A DNA stretch of 64,000 nt from Phycisphaeraceae bacterium (GTDB lineage Bacteria > Planctomycetota > Phycisphaerae > Phycisphaerales > SM1A02), in NCBI GenBank assembly GCA_015709595.1, contig CP054178.1, forward strand, positions 2,795,205 to 2,859,204, written 5' to 3'. Both the position numbers and the translations under genes were made by a program. Under the pieces are notes generated by a model. That model was not told where the DNA came from, did no database searches, and saw only the letters and a program-made list of their open reading frames with translations. This document shows positions 10,035 to 18,730 of the stretch, piece by piece; the stretch's first letter is position 1; each line of letters starts with the position of its first letter.

Positions 10035-11528
10035 ATGAACGAACCACGAGCATCCTCCGGCTCGCCCCTGCACGCCCTGCTGCGGATCGCGGTGGATGTG
10101 AAGCCCCACGAGGTCGCCGCCCTCGGCTGGTCGTGGCTCTACCTCTTCTGCCTGATGAGCGGCTACTACGTGCTGCGCCCGCTGCGCGACGAGATCGGCT
10201 CGGTGCGCGGCGCGGACGACCTGCCCTGGCTTTACACCGCCACCTTCTTCACCATGCTGGCGGCGGTGCCGGCGTTCTCCTGGCTGGTGGCGCGGTACTC
10301 GCGCCGGACGTTCATCCCGCTCGTCTACCGCTTCTTCAACCTCAACCTGATGCTGTTCTTCCTGGCGCTGACGCTGCTGCCGGAAGACGCCTCGTACCCC
10401 GTGGCGCTCGCCTTCTACGTGTGGGTGAGCGTGTACAACCTCTTCGTCGTCGCGGTGTTCTGGGGCTTCATGGCCGACCTGTTCCGCTCGGACCAGGGCA
10501 AGCGGCTCTTCGGCTTCATCGCCTTCGGGGCTTCCTTCGGCGGCGTGATGGGCGGGCTGGCGGTCAGCGCCCTGGCCGAGCCGCTGGGGCGCACGCCGCT
10601 GATGCTTGTCACCATCGTGCTGCTCGAAGCGGCGGTGTGGTGCGTGTCGGCGCTGATGCGGCAGGCGCGGCGCGTGGCGGGGGGAGAGGGAGACACGAAG
10701 AACCCTCACCCCGGCCCTCTCCCCGGGGGAGAGGGAGAACGAGCGGGGGGAGAGGGCGTGACGCCCGCTGTCGAGGCGCCCATCCGCGGCACCATGTGGG
10801 CGGGGTTCACCACCACGCTCGCCTCGCCGTACCTGCTGGGCATCGTGGCGTACGTGTTCCTCTACACGTACACCTCGACGGTCCTGTACTACCAGCAGGC
10901 GGAGCTGGTGAATGTGACGTTCGAGAGCCGGGACGCGCGGGCGGCGTTCTTCGCGCGGATTGATGTGGCGGTCAACGCGCTGTCGCTGCTGTGCCAGGCG
11001 TTCCTCACGGGTCGTGTGATGAAGCGGCTGGGCGTGGCGCTCACGCTCACGATCCTGCCCGCCGTCACGGCGGCGGGCTTTCTGCTCATCGGCTGGGCGG
11101 CGTGGCTGGACCTGGGCGGCGGGGCGTCGGGCGGCGATGCGGGCGACGCGGCGGGTGGGGCGTGGTGGTGGGGGGGCGTTCCGCCCATCGTCGCGGTGTT
11201 CGTGGGCGTGCAGGTGCTCCGCCGGGCGGGCAACTTCGCCTTCGGCAAGCCCGCCCGCGACGTGCTCTACACCATCGTCCCGCGCGAGGACAAGTACAAG
11301 GCCAAGAGCTTCATCGACACCGCGGTCTACCGCGGCGGCGATGTGCTCTCGGGGTGGTGCTTCGCGGGGATGCAGGCCATCGGCCTGGGCGCGGTGGGCA
11401 TTTCGTTCATCACCGCGCCGCTGGCGATGATCTGGGGCGCGGTGGCGATTGGGCTGGGGGCGCGGTTCCGGCGGGCCGCCCACCCCCCGGGCCAGTCGGC
11501 AGACGCGGCGCGTTCCACCGATTCCTGA
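10035..11528 (+). CDS. NTP/NDP exchange (ATP:ADP antiporter-like) MFS-fold carrier
   Basis: A 497-residue multi-pass protein with about 10-12 hydrophobic segments, resembling the Tlc/NTT carrier group seen in planctomycetes and intracellular bacteria. Characteristic stretches include GYYVLRPLRDEIG near residue 43 and RRAGNFAFGKPARDVLYT near 395. Free-living bacteria keep such proteins without a known nucleotide-parasitism role, so the substrate is uncertain. A cytoplasmic loop at about residues 216-250 contains an in-frame copy of a GC palindrome (NPHPGPLPGGEGE), listed separately. It is followed by a long gene-free repeat region. Confidence 0.78.
   Translation: MNEPRASSGSPLHALLRIAVDVKPHEVAALGWSWLYLFCLMSGYYVLRPLRDEIGSVRGADDLPWLYTATFFTMLAAVPAFSWLVARYSRRTFIPLVYRFFNLNLMLFFLALTLLPEDASYPVALAFYVWVSVYNLFVVAVFWGFMADLFRSDQGKRLFGFIAFGASFGGVMGGLAVSALAEPLGRTPLMLVTIVLLEAAVWCVSALMRQARRVAGGEGDTKNPHPGPLPGGEGERAGGEGVTPAVEAPIRGTMWAGFTTTLASPYLLGIVAYVFLYTYTSTVLYYQQAELVNVTFESRDARAAFFARIDVAVNALSLLCQAFLTGRVMKRLGVALTLTILPAVTAAGFLLIGWAAWLDLGGGASGGDAGDAAGGAWWWGGVPPIVAVFVGVQVLRRAGNFAFGKPARDVLYTIVPREDKYKAKSFIDTAVYRGGDVLSGWCFAGMQAIGLGAVGISFITAPLAMIWGAVAIGLGARFRRAAHPPGQSADAARSTDS
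10701..10741. repeat. In-frame palindromic repeat element inside a gene
   Basis: The arms CCCTCTCCCC (10715-10724) and GGGGAGAGGG (10726-10735) form a near-perfect palindrome preceded by CCCTCACCCCGG. Additional GGGGAGAGGG copies lie at about 10681 and 10747. Translated in frame it gives PHPGPLPGGEGE, a peptide I recognise as recurring from a dispersed bacterial palindromic repeat, here located in a transporter loop. The open frame is maintained. Confidence 0.7.
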
Positions 11529-11690
11529 TCGGGCGTGACCGCCCCCGGGCTGCCGCCGCGAGCTGAGTTCTCGGAACCGCGGGCACGGGATCGCCAGGCC
11601 ACCACGAGCGCGGTGCTGAACTGGCGCGCCATCCTGTTCGGCGTGAACCCCCTGTTTCGCGCGCCGGACTCCCTGTTCCGCGCCGCCGCA

Positions 11691-11900
11691 CACCTGCCCC
11701 AGGGTTCGGAACACCTGTGCCAGGGTTCGGAACACCTGTGCCAGGGTTCGGAACACCTGTGCGAGGGTCCGGAACACCTGTGCGAAGGTCTGGGTCACCT
11801 GTGCGAAGGTCTGGGACACCTGTGCGAGGGCCTGGGACACCTGTGCGAGGGCCTGGGACACCTGTGCGAAGGTCCGGAACACCTGTGCGAGGGCGTGAAA
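11691..11900. repeat. 21-bp minisatellite, ten tandem copies
   Basis: Ten contiguous 21-bp units, each beginning CACCTG and continuing with variants of TGCGAGGGTCCGGAA. Units 2 and 3 are identical, as are 7 and 8. Degenerate 21-22 bp units precede the array from about 11648. All frames stay open because the period is a multiple of 3, giving heptapeptide repeats in every reading. It lies between the carrier gene and the nucleotidyltransferase gene. No protein is called here. Confidence 0.9.
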
Positions 11901-11972
11901 CATCGGTTCCCTCGGCGGTGTTGCGCCGCCGCCGGCCGGGCCGCTGCGAGCGGGCTGATCGCGGGGGCTCAT

Positions 11973-12040
11973 CGTGTGGGGGCATCGTGGGGGGGCATCG
12001 TGGGGGGGCATCGTGTGGGGGGCATCGTGGGGGGCGGGGC
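11973..12040. repeat. G-rich short tandem repeat upstream of nucleotidyltransferase gene
   Basis: About five imperfect 13-16 bp units with the core GGGGGCATCGTG, ending in GGGGGGCGGGG some 16 bp before the start codon at 12056. Runs of four to seven G on the plus strand could form a G-quadruplex in the leader or promoter. The rest of the 527-bp gap (11529-12055) holds the 21-bp array and no recognised gene. Confidence 0.7.
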
Positions 12041-12055
12041 TACACTCCCCGCGCC

Positions 12056-13264
12056 ATGGGCATGATCATCTTCGATGATGGGCGGCACGATCTCTCACCC
12101 ATGACCGACCTGCGGGCGGTGTTTGAGATCCGCACCGGGGTCTTCCCCACGCTGGGCCGCATCACCCATGCCAGGTCCGAAACGCTCGTCGGTGTGTGGG
12201 CGCCGCAGCGGCTGGCGGCCATCGTGGCCGAGCGCAGCGCCGTGCCGGTGAATCAGCTGCCGATCGAGTCGCGCCAGGTGCTGCTGGTCAACGGCCGCTG
12301 GCTGCTGCCAAGCCGCGGGGGAGAGGGGGACGGGTTCTCGCCCGCGCTCAACGAGGCCATCGTGCAGCAGGAATCGGGCGATGTGATCCTCGTCCGGCTG
12401 ACGATCGATGGCGCGCTGCACTTCCTGATGACGGGGTCGCTGCCGGATGAAGTCCACGTGCGGGCCGCGGCGGGGCAGGCGCTGCTGACGCACCCGTGGG
12501 ACGTCATCCGTCACCGCGACGCGGCGATTGGGCACGATCTGCACGCCACGCGCCTGCTCGACACGCAGGTGCCCCCCCACGGCGTCACGGTGCTCGGCGA
12601 CCACCCGGTGGAGATTCACCGCACCGCGAAGGTGTATCCCGGCGTCGTGCTGGACGCGGAGCACGGGCCGGTGTCGATCAACGAGCACGCGGTCATCCGC
12701 CCCAACGCGGTGGTGAGCGGCCCGTGCCGCATCGCGCGGCATTCGACGGTGGTGGACCGGGCCCACATCAAGGCGAACACCGTGGTCGGCCCGTGGTGCA
12801 AGGTGGGCGGCGAGGTGGGGGGCACGATCTTCCAGGGATACTCGAACAAGTCGCACGAAGGCCACCTCGGCGATTCGTGGGTGGGCGAGTGGGCCAACTT
12901 CGGCGCGGGAACCACCAACAGCAACCTGCTCAACACCTACGGCGAGGTGGTGATGAAGTCCCGGCCCGACGGCCAGCACCGGCGCACGGGGCTGATGTTC
13001 CTGGGCGCGATCGTGGGCGACCACGTGAAGTTCGCCATCAACACGCGGATCATGACCGGCAGCGTGTTCGGCACCGGCGCGATGATCGCCACCACCGCCG
13101 CCCCGCCCGCGACCGTGCCGGCCTTCGCGTGGCTGACGGATGCGGGATCGAGAACCTACCGACTGGAGAAGTTCCTTGAAGTGGCCAGGGCGGTGATGGC
13201 GCGGCGGGGCGTGGCGATGAGTTCCGCCATGTCGAACGCCATCGCATCCATCGCGGCCGCGTGA
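12056..13264 (+). CDS. Putative sugar nucleotidyltransferase, GlmU-like
   Basis: A 402-residue protein. The N-terminal part (MIIFDDGRHDLSPMTDLRAV) matches the putative sugar nucleotidyltransferase group known from Bacteroidetes and Planctomycetes. The C-terminal half (about 200-370) has left-handed beta-helix hexapeptide repeats as in GlmU and acyltransferases, for example the segments HAVIRPNAVVSG and GTTNSNLLNTYG. A role in making an activated sugar for the envelope is plausible. The classical GlmU Walker-like GxGTRM motif is not visible, so the N-terminal domain may be divergent. The ATG at 12056 follows the G-rich repeats and a second in-frame ATG is at 12062. Confidence 0.8.
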   Translation: MGMIIFDDGRHDLSPMTDLRAVFEIRTGVFPTLGRITHARSETLVGVWAPQRLAAIVAERSAVPVNQLPIESRQVLLVNGRWLLPSRGGEGDGFSPALNEAIVQQESGDVILVRLTIDGALHFLMTGSLPDEVHVRAAAGQALLTHPWDVIRHRDAAIGHDLHATRLLDTQVPPHGVTVLGDHPVEIHRTAKVYPGVVLDAEHGPVSINEHAVIRPNAVVSGPCRIARHSTVVDRAHIKANTVVGPWCKVGGEVGGTIFQGYSNKSHEGHLGDSWVGEWANFGAGTTNSNLLNTYGEVVMKSRPDGQHRRTGLMFLGAIVGDHVKFAINTRIMTGSVFGTGAMIATTAAPPATVPAFAWLTDAGSRTYRLEKFLEVARAVMARRGVAMSSAMSNAIASIAAA

Positions 13265-13287
13265 GCAGGGCGATCACGCGCCGCGGA

Positions 13288-13653
13288 TCATCCTGGCGTG
13301 GCCGCCGCCTGCCGGCTCTCCTCCAGCGCGTCCAGCGCTTCGATCACCTTGGGCACGTAGACGTACCCCGGTCCGCCCTGCATGACGACGGCCACGCCCG
13401 CGGCGTCGAGAATCTCGGGCCGCGTCGCGCCAAGTTTCATCGCGCGCTGGATGTGGGCGTAGATGCACGCCTCGCAGCGGATGGCGATGGAGATGCCCAG
13501 GGCGATCAGTTCCTTGGTCTTCTCGTCGATCGCTCCCTCGGCCATCAGCGGCTGGTGCAGGGCGTGAAAGGCCGCGCCCACCTCGGGCATCTGGCGCTTC
13601 ATGGCGCCCATCTTCTTCGGCCAGGTCTCGTAGAACTCGCGTGCGGCGGTCAT
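13288..13653 (-). CDS. Carboxymuconolactone decarboxylase family (AhpD-like) protein
   Basis: A 121-residue all-alpha protein with the CxxC...H motif RCEACIYAH (Cys60, Cys63, His67) of AhpD-like proteins, which act as thiol-dependent peroxidase partners or decarboxylases. EKTKELIALGISIAIRC is the typical family helix. The frame extends upstream, but the ATG at 13653 is preceded by AGGAG at good spacing. It is convergent with the nucleotidyltransferase gene, with a 23-bp gap, and divergent from polA. Confidence 0.88.
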   Translation of the reverse strand: MTAAREFYETWPKKMGAMKRQMPEVGAAFHALHQPLMAEGAIDEKTKELIALGISIAIRCEACIYAHIQRAMKLGATRPEILDAAGVAVVMQGGPGYVYVPKVIEALDALEESRQAAATPG

Positions 13654-13834
13654 CGTCGCTTCTCCTGTGAACCCGGGCGGACGTGACGCGATCCGCCGGA
13701 TCCTGTGGATTCGATGCCGGCGCGACGGGCCGACCGACAGGGAAAACACCCTGATCGCTGCGAGGCGACGGCTCGCCGCATGTCACGTCCCGCCCCGTGC
13801 GGCGACCGTCACGCATCCCCGATACCATGCCCGC

Positions 13835-16810
13835 ATGGCCGAGCCGTCCAGCGAGCCCAAGGTGCTGTACCTGATCGACGGTCACGCGCAGTTCTTCCGC
13901 GCGTACCACGCCATCAGGCCGGGCACCATGTCCAGCCCGGTCACGCGCGAGCCCACCAACATGGTGTTCGGCTTCGTGGGCACGCTGCTCAAGCTGCTTC
14001 GCGAGCACCGGCCGCACTACCTGGCGGTGGTCATCGACGCCAGCGGCGACAAGGAGACCTTCCGCAGCACGATCTACCCGGAGTACAAGGCCCACCGTCC
14101 CGAGCCGCCGGACGACTTCCGCCCGCAGGTGGCCCGCTGCCTGCAGGTGCTCCAGGAGATGGACATTCCCATCATCGCCGAGGAGGGCGTGGAGGCGGAC
14201 GACGTGATCGCCACCATCGCCCGCCGCGCCGAGCGAGGCGAGTTCAACAATGTGAAGGTGCGCATCATCTCCCGCGACAAGGATCTCACGCAGCTGGTGA
14301 GCGACCGCGTCGAGCTGTTCGACATCCACAAGGACGAAGTCGTCACGCCCGAAAGCGTGTTCGGCGTGCCGGGCGTGACGCCCGCCATGGTGCCGGACGT
14401 GCTGGCCCTGATGGGCGACGCCGTGGACAACGTGCCCGGCGTGCCCGGCGTCGGCCCCAAGACCGCCGGGCAGTTGATCGTGCAGTACGGGTCGCTGGAC
14501 AACCTGCTCGATCACCTGGACGAGATCAAGGGCAAGCGGCGCGAGAACCTGGAGCAATCGCGCGACCTCGTGCGTCTGTCGCGCCGGCTGGTGGGGCTGA
14601 AGGAGGATTGCGAAGCGCCCTTCTCGCTTGACGCCGCCCGCTTCGACCCCGCCGCCATCGACCTGCCCCGCGTGCAGGCCACCTTCCGCGAACTGGGCTT
14701 CAACCGCCATCAGGACGACCTGGCGGCGATCGTCAACGGCCAGGGCGGCGCTTCCGGCGACAAGCCCGGCGCCGCGGCGGCGGGCGGGGCGGCGGAACCT
14801 CGTGCGGCGGGTTCATCGCGGTCCTCGCCCGCGTCGTCCGCCGCCGCGGTCGAGGAGCCGGAACACGCCCGCCCGCCCGAAGCGGGGGGGCTCTTCGGCT
14901 ATTCCCTCTTCGCCGACGCCGCCAAACCCGGCGCGGCGATCATCGACGATCACCCGGCGCTCGCCGCCGCCGCGCGGGGCGACTACCGCTGTCTGCGCAC
15001 CGCGGCGGACGTGTCGTCGTTCGTCGAGGACGTCCGCCGCACCGGCTTCGTCTCCTTCGACACCGAGACCGACGGGCTTTCGCCCATCAGCGCCAACCTG
15101 TGCGGGGTCTCCCTGTCCATCGCGCCGGGAACCGGCGTGTACATCCCCGTCCGTTCGCCCGAGCAGGGCACGCACCTGGCCGCCGCCGCCGCGCTCGATC
15201 TGCTGCGGCCCGTGCTCGAGGACCCGGCCATCGCCAAGATCGGCCACAACATGAAGTTCGACCTGAACGTTCTGCGCACGCACGGGGTGCGCGTGCGCGG
15301 CGTCGCCTTCGACACCATGGTGGCCAGTTACGTCATCGACGCCACGCGCTCCAGCCACGGCATGGATGCGCTGGCGCTGGCCTTCCTGCGCTACGCGCCG
15401 ATCCCCATCACGCGGCTGATCGGTTCGGGCAAGGCGCAATCCACCTTCGACCGCGCGCCCCTGCCGCTCGCCGCCGCCTACGCCGCCGAGGACGCCGACA
15501 TCACCCTGCGCCTGCGCGGCGTGTTCGACCCGATGATCGACGCCATGCACCTGCGCGACCTCTTCCGCGACGTGGAGATGCCGCTGGTCGAGGTGCTGGC
15601 CGAGCTGGAGTTCAACGGCATCCGCGTCGATCCGGTCGAGCTCGATCGCCAGCGCGACGCGCTCAACGGTCGCATCGCCGACCTGCGGCGGCGCATCATC
15701 GACGCCTCGCCCTTCCCCTTCAATCCCGATTCGCCCCGGCAGCTGGCCGAGGTGCTCTTCAACCGCCCCGACCAGGAGCCGCCGGGGCTGGGGCTGAAGG
15801 TTCTCAAGCGCGGCAAGACCGGGCCATCGACGGACGTGGAGGTGCTCGAGAAACTCGCCGCCGACCCCGCGATCGATTCGCCCGTGCCCTCGCTCATCGT
15901 CGAGCACCGTCAGCTCACGAAGCTGGTCAACACCTACCTCGTCGCGCTCAAGGACGCCATCAACCCCCGGACGGGCCGCGTCCACGCCTCGTTCCACCAG
16001 ACCGTCGCGGCCACGGGCCGCCTGGCCAGTTCCGACCCGAACCTGCAGAACATTCCCATCCGCACGGACGTGGGGCGCGAGATCCGCCGCGCCTTCGTGG
16101 CCGACCCCGGCGGGGCGCTCATCACCGCCGACTATTCGCAGATCGAACTGCGCATCCTGGCGCACCTGTCTGGCGACCCCGGGCTGATCGACGCCTTCCG
16201 CCGCGACATGGACATCCACACCGCCGTCGCGGCCGAGGTCTACCGCGTGCCCCCCGACCAGGTGACGCCCGCGCAGCGCTCCAGCGCCAAGATGATCAAC
16301 TTCGGCATCGTCTACGGCATCACGCCCTTCGGGCTGGCGCGGCGGCTGGGCGGGCAGGTCACCAACGAGGAGGCCGCCGCCATCATCGCCGACTACAAGC
16401 ACCGCTTCAGCCGCATCAACGAGTTCCTCGACGCCTGCGTCCACGCCGCCGAGCGGCGCGGCTACGTGGAGACGATCCTCAAGCGCCGCCGCGCCATTCC
16501 GCAGGTGCTGTCGCGCCACCCGCAGGAGAAGGCCCTGGGCGAGCGGATGGCCATCAACTCCGTGGTGCAGGGCTCCGCCGCCGACCTCATCAAGGTCGCC
16601 ATGATCACCCTGCACCGCGAACTGCCGGGGGCCTTCCCGCGGGCGCGCATGCTCCTGCAGATTCACGATGAACTCGTCTTCGAGGCGCCCCGGCCCGACG
16701 CCGAGCCGCTGCGATCCTTCGTCGTCGATCGCATGGAGCACGCCATGAACCTCGTGGTGCCGCTCAAGGTCGGCTCCGCCATCGGAACATCCTGGATCGA
16801 CGCCAAGTGA
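13835..16810 (+). CDS. polA: DNA polymerase I
   Basis: A 991-residue family A polymerase. Domain order is 5' nuclease (about 1-310, with the H3TH segment GVPGVGPKTAGQLI), a Pro/Ala-rich linker, a 3'-5' exonuclease (about 385-590, with FDTETDGL near 408, so the proofreading acidic residues are kept) and the polymerase domain. Polymerase motifs A, B and C are seen as TADYSQIELR near 765, INFGIVYGIT near 825 and QIHDELVFE near 942. It fills gaps in repair and removes Okazaki primers. The frame is open to 13667, but the ATG at 13835 begins the conserved N-terminus. The PAC2 gene follows after 27 bp. Confidence 0.97.
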   Translation: MAEPSSEPKVLYLIDGHAQFFRAYHAIRPGTMSSPVTREPTNMVFGFVGTLLKLLREHRPHYLAVVIDASGDKETFRSTIYPEYKAHRPEPPDDFRPQVARCLQVLQEMDIPIIAEEGVEADDVIATIARRAERGEFNNVKVRIISRDKDLTQLVSDRVELFDIHKDEVVTPESVFGVPGVTPAMVPDVLALMGDAVDNVPGVPGVGPKTAGQLIVQYGSLDNLLDHLDEIKGKRRENLEQSRDLVRLSRRLVGLKEDCEAPFSLDAARFDPAAIDLPRVQATFRELGFNRHQDDLAAIVNGQGGASGDKPGAAAAGGAAEPRAAGSSRSSPASSAAAVEEPEHARPPEAGGLFGYSLFADAAKPGAAIIDDHPALAAAARGDYRCLRTAADVSSFVEDVRRTGFVSFDTETDGLSPISANLCGVSLSIAPGTGVYIPVRSPEQGTHLAAAAALDLLRPVLEDPAIAKIGHNMKFDLNVLRTHGVRVRGVAFDTMVASYVIDATRSSHGMDALALAFLRYAPIPITRLIGSGKAQSTFDRAPLPLAAAYAAEDADITLRLRGVFDPMIDAMHLRDLFRDVEMPLVEVLAELEFNGIRVDPVELDRQRDALNGRIADLRRRIIDASPFPFNPDSPRQLAEVLFNRPDQEPPGLGLKVLKRGKTGPSTDVEVLEKLAADPAIDSPVPSLIVEHRQLTKLVNTYLVALKDAINPRTGRVHASFHQTVAATGRLASSDPNLQNIPIRTDVGREIRRAFVADPGGALITADYSQIELRILAHLSGDPGLIDAFRRDMDIHTAVAAEVYRVPPDQVTPAQRSSAKMINFGIVYGITPFGLARRLGGQVTNEEAAAIIADYKHRFSRINEFLDACVHAAERRGYVETILKRRRAIPQVLSRHPQEKALGERMAINSVVQGSAADLIKVAMITLHRELPGAFPRARMLLQIHDELVFEAPRPDAEPLRSFVVDRMEHAMNLVVPLKVGSAIGTSWIDAK

Positions 16811-16837
16811 TCGGCATCCAATCCCTCGGGAGGACGC

Positions 16838-17851
16838 ATGGCCGAGGAAACCAGACTCGAACTCAACCACCCCTGGCTCGTCGCCGTCTGGCCCGGCATG
16901 GGGCACGTGGCGGTCAACGCGGGCGTCTACCTGCTGGCCAAGCTGGGCATGACCGTCATCGCCGAGCTCGAGGGCGGCGACCTCTTCGACGTCGATCACG
17001 TCGAGGTGAAGAAGGGCGTGATCCAGCCCGTGCGCAAGCCGCGCAACCGCTTCTTCCTGTGGCGCGATCCCGCCGGGCGCCACGACCTGATCGTCTTCGT
17101 GGGCGAGCAGCAGCCGCCCATCGGCAAGTTCGCCTTCTGCCGGCAGATCATCCGCTACGCCCGCGACCACGGCGTGGAGCGGGTCTTCACCTTCGCCGCC
17201 ATGGCCACGGGCATGGAGCCCGCGCACCGCTCGCGCCTCTTCGGCGCCGCGGCCGATGAGGAAACCGCCCGCGAGTTCACCCGGCTCGAAATCGAGCCCC
17301 TGGCCGAGGGCCGCGTCTCCGGACTCAACGGCGTGCTCCTCGCCGCCGCCCAGGAGGCCAACCTCCGCGGCGGCTGCCTGCTGGGCGAAATGCCGCAGGT
17401 CTTCGCCCAACTGCCCTTCCCCAAGGCGTCCCTGGGCATCCTCGAGGTCTTCACCGTGCTCAGCGGCATCGACCTGGACCTCTCCGAACTCCGGCAGCAG
17501 GCCCAGCACATCGAGGGCCAACTCGTCGACCTGCTCGAACGACTCCAGCAGGCCTACCGCGAACAGCAGCAGCGCGGCGGCGACAGCGGTGGGGGGGGCG
17601 ACGAAGATGAAGGGCCCGAGTTCCCCGCCACCGAAGGCGACGAAGCCGCCGACGCCGAATCACCCGCCCCCGGATCACCCGCCCCCCGACCCCGCCTGAC
17701 GGCGGACCAGCACGCCGCCATCGAACGCCTCTTCGATCAGGCCAGCGCCGACCGCTCCAAGGCCTTCGAACTCAAGCAACTCCTCGATCAACTGGGCGTG
17801 TTCAAGGACTACGAGGATCGCTTCCTCGACCTGTTCGCGGGAGACAAGTAA
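16838..17851 (+). CDS. PAC2 family protein
   Basis: A 337-residue protein with a PAC2 domain (about 10-240). The pattern WPGMGHVAVNAG at the N-terminus and SGLNGVLLAAAQ near 163 fits the family named after proteasome assembly chaperone 2 but widespread in bacteria with unknown function. A low-complexity acidic Gly/Glu/Pro linker (about 246-287) leads to a short helical tail (about 288-337). GGGAGG just before the ATG is a good ribosome binding site. It probably shares the polA transcript (27-bp gap). The following 408 bp contain repeats, not a gene. Confidence 0.85.
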   Translation: MAEETRLELNHPWLVAVWPGMGHVAVNAGVYLLAKLGMTVIAELEGGDLFDVDHVEVKKGVIQPVRKPRNRFFLWRDPAGRHDLIVFVGEQQPPIGKFAFCRQIIRYARDHGVERVFTFAAMATGMEPAHRSRLFGAAADEETAREFTRLEIEPLAEGRVSGLNGVLLAAAQEANLRGGCLLGEMPQVFAQLPFPKASLGILEVFTVLSGIDLDLSELRQQAQHIEGQLVDLLERLQQAYREQQQRGGDSGGGGDEDEGPEFPATEGDEAADAESPAPGSPAPRPRLTADQHAAIERLFDQASADRSKAFELKQLLDQLGVFKDYEDRFLDLFAGDK

Positions 17852-17892
17852 GACGCTGGTGACTGACGACCGACGGCGGCGGACTGCGCGTG

Positions 17893-18199
17893 CCACGGCC
17901 GTGTCGGCCGCGGGGAAGTCGCAATGACGCAGACCATCGAGTCGTGAGGGAGTCGCTCCGAGTGTGGCGGGTGCGCGATCGAGCACCGCAGGCCGCCCGC
18001 ACGGCTCACAGAGCCGTGGCACACACGCGGGAGTGTGCCGCGGCCGTGTCGGCCGCGGGGAAGTCGCAATGACGCAGACCATCGAGTCGTGAGGGAGTCC
18101 TCCGAGTGTGCGGGTGCGCGATCGAGCGCCGCAGGCCGCCCGCACGGCTCACAGAGCCGTGGCACACACGGGAGTGTGCCGCGGCCGTGTCGGCCGCGG
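17893..18199. repeat. Left hairpin-repeat block flanking the R-M island
   Basis: About two copies of a roughly 145-bp unit. Each contains two tri-loop hairpins: arms CCGCGGCCG and CGGCCGCGG with loop TGT (18038-18058, 18179-18199 and a variant at 17893), and CACGGCTC and GAGCCGTG with loop ACA (18000-18018, 18143-18161). Between them is a conserved spacer beginning GAAGTCGCAATGACGCAG. The segment of about 18024-18148 reappears nearly unchanged on the other side of the island. This fills most of the 408-bp gap 17852-18259. Confidence 0.88.
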
Positions 18200-18259
18200 G
18201 GAAGCCCACCGCACCTACCGACCCTTGCCCGAACAACCGGCGCCGGGTATGCTCCGATC

Positions 18260-18730
18260 ATGGCACGGAAACGCGGGGTTCAACCCGACAAGTCCGCTCG
18301 AACAGCACGGCGCGACACCGACGCCAAGGACAAGCCCCTCAACCGCTCGCTCCGCGCCGCCGCAGCGTCCAAGAAGGACGAGTTCTACACTCAGCTTCCC
18401 GACATCGAAAAGGAACTCAAGCACTACACCAAGCATTTCAAGGGCAAAACCGTCCTGTGCAACTGCGATGACCCCAAGGTCAGCAACTTCTTTCACTACT
18501 TCTCGCACAACTTCCACAAGATCGGCCTCAAGCGGCTCATCACCACCTGCTACAAGAATGCCGACCCCGACCTCTTCAGCAAGCACCAGGGCAAGCATGG
18601 CCTGCGGCTCATCTACAACGGCGAACTCCCCCCCGGCGGCCGCGTTCCCGCGCTGAGCAAACTTGATGTGGGGGTGCTGGAAGAAGATGGCGACTTCCGC
18701 AGCGATGAGTCGAGTAGACTTCACACATGA
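18260..18730 (+). pseudogene. EcoRI-type adenine methyltransferase, N-terminal fragment
   Basis: A 156-residue open frame whose body matches the N-terminal part of M.EcoRI-like methyltransferases: KKDEFYTQLPDIEKELKHY, then CNCDDPKVSNFFHYFSHNF, then KRLITTCYKN. The match continues to EDGDFRSDES and then breaks into SRLHT and a stop, just before the place where the family's catalytic NPPF motif should come. The fragment therefore lacks the methyl-transfer centre and should be inactive. Its stop overlaps the ATG of the next gene in ATGA, so it could still couple translation. It probably arose by a deletion or recombination that joined two R-M loci. Confidence 0.8.

Noticed and set aside
11691-11900. 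CRISPR-like repetition
   Set aside because: Units are directly adjacent, with no unique spacers, and no cas genes are present.
9414-12011. An 865-codon open frame on the minus strand spanning the two transporter genes and the 21-bp array
   Set aside because: Antisense shadow of real plus-strand transporters. It is open because of high GC and of the 21-bp repeats. The residue make-up (Arg, His, Gly, Pro) is typical of shadows.
11535-12065. A 176-codon plus-strand frame over the 21-bp repeats
   Set aside because: All phases are open because the period is 21 bp. There is no ribosome binding site and the sequence outside the repeats has no protein-like conservation.
14813-17521. A 902-codon minus-strand open frame opposite polA and the PAC2 gene
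   Set aside because: Composition is Arg/Asp/His/Gly-rich without conserved motifs. The plus-strand genes are unambiguous.
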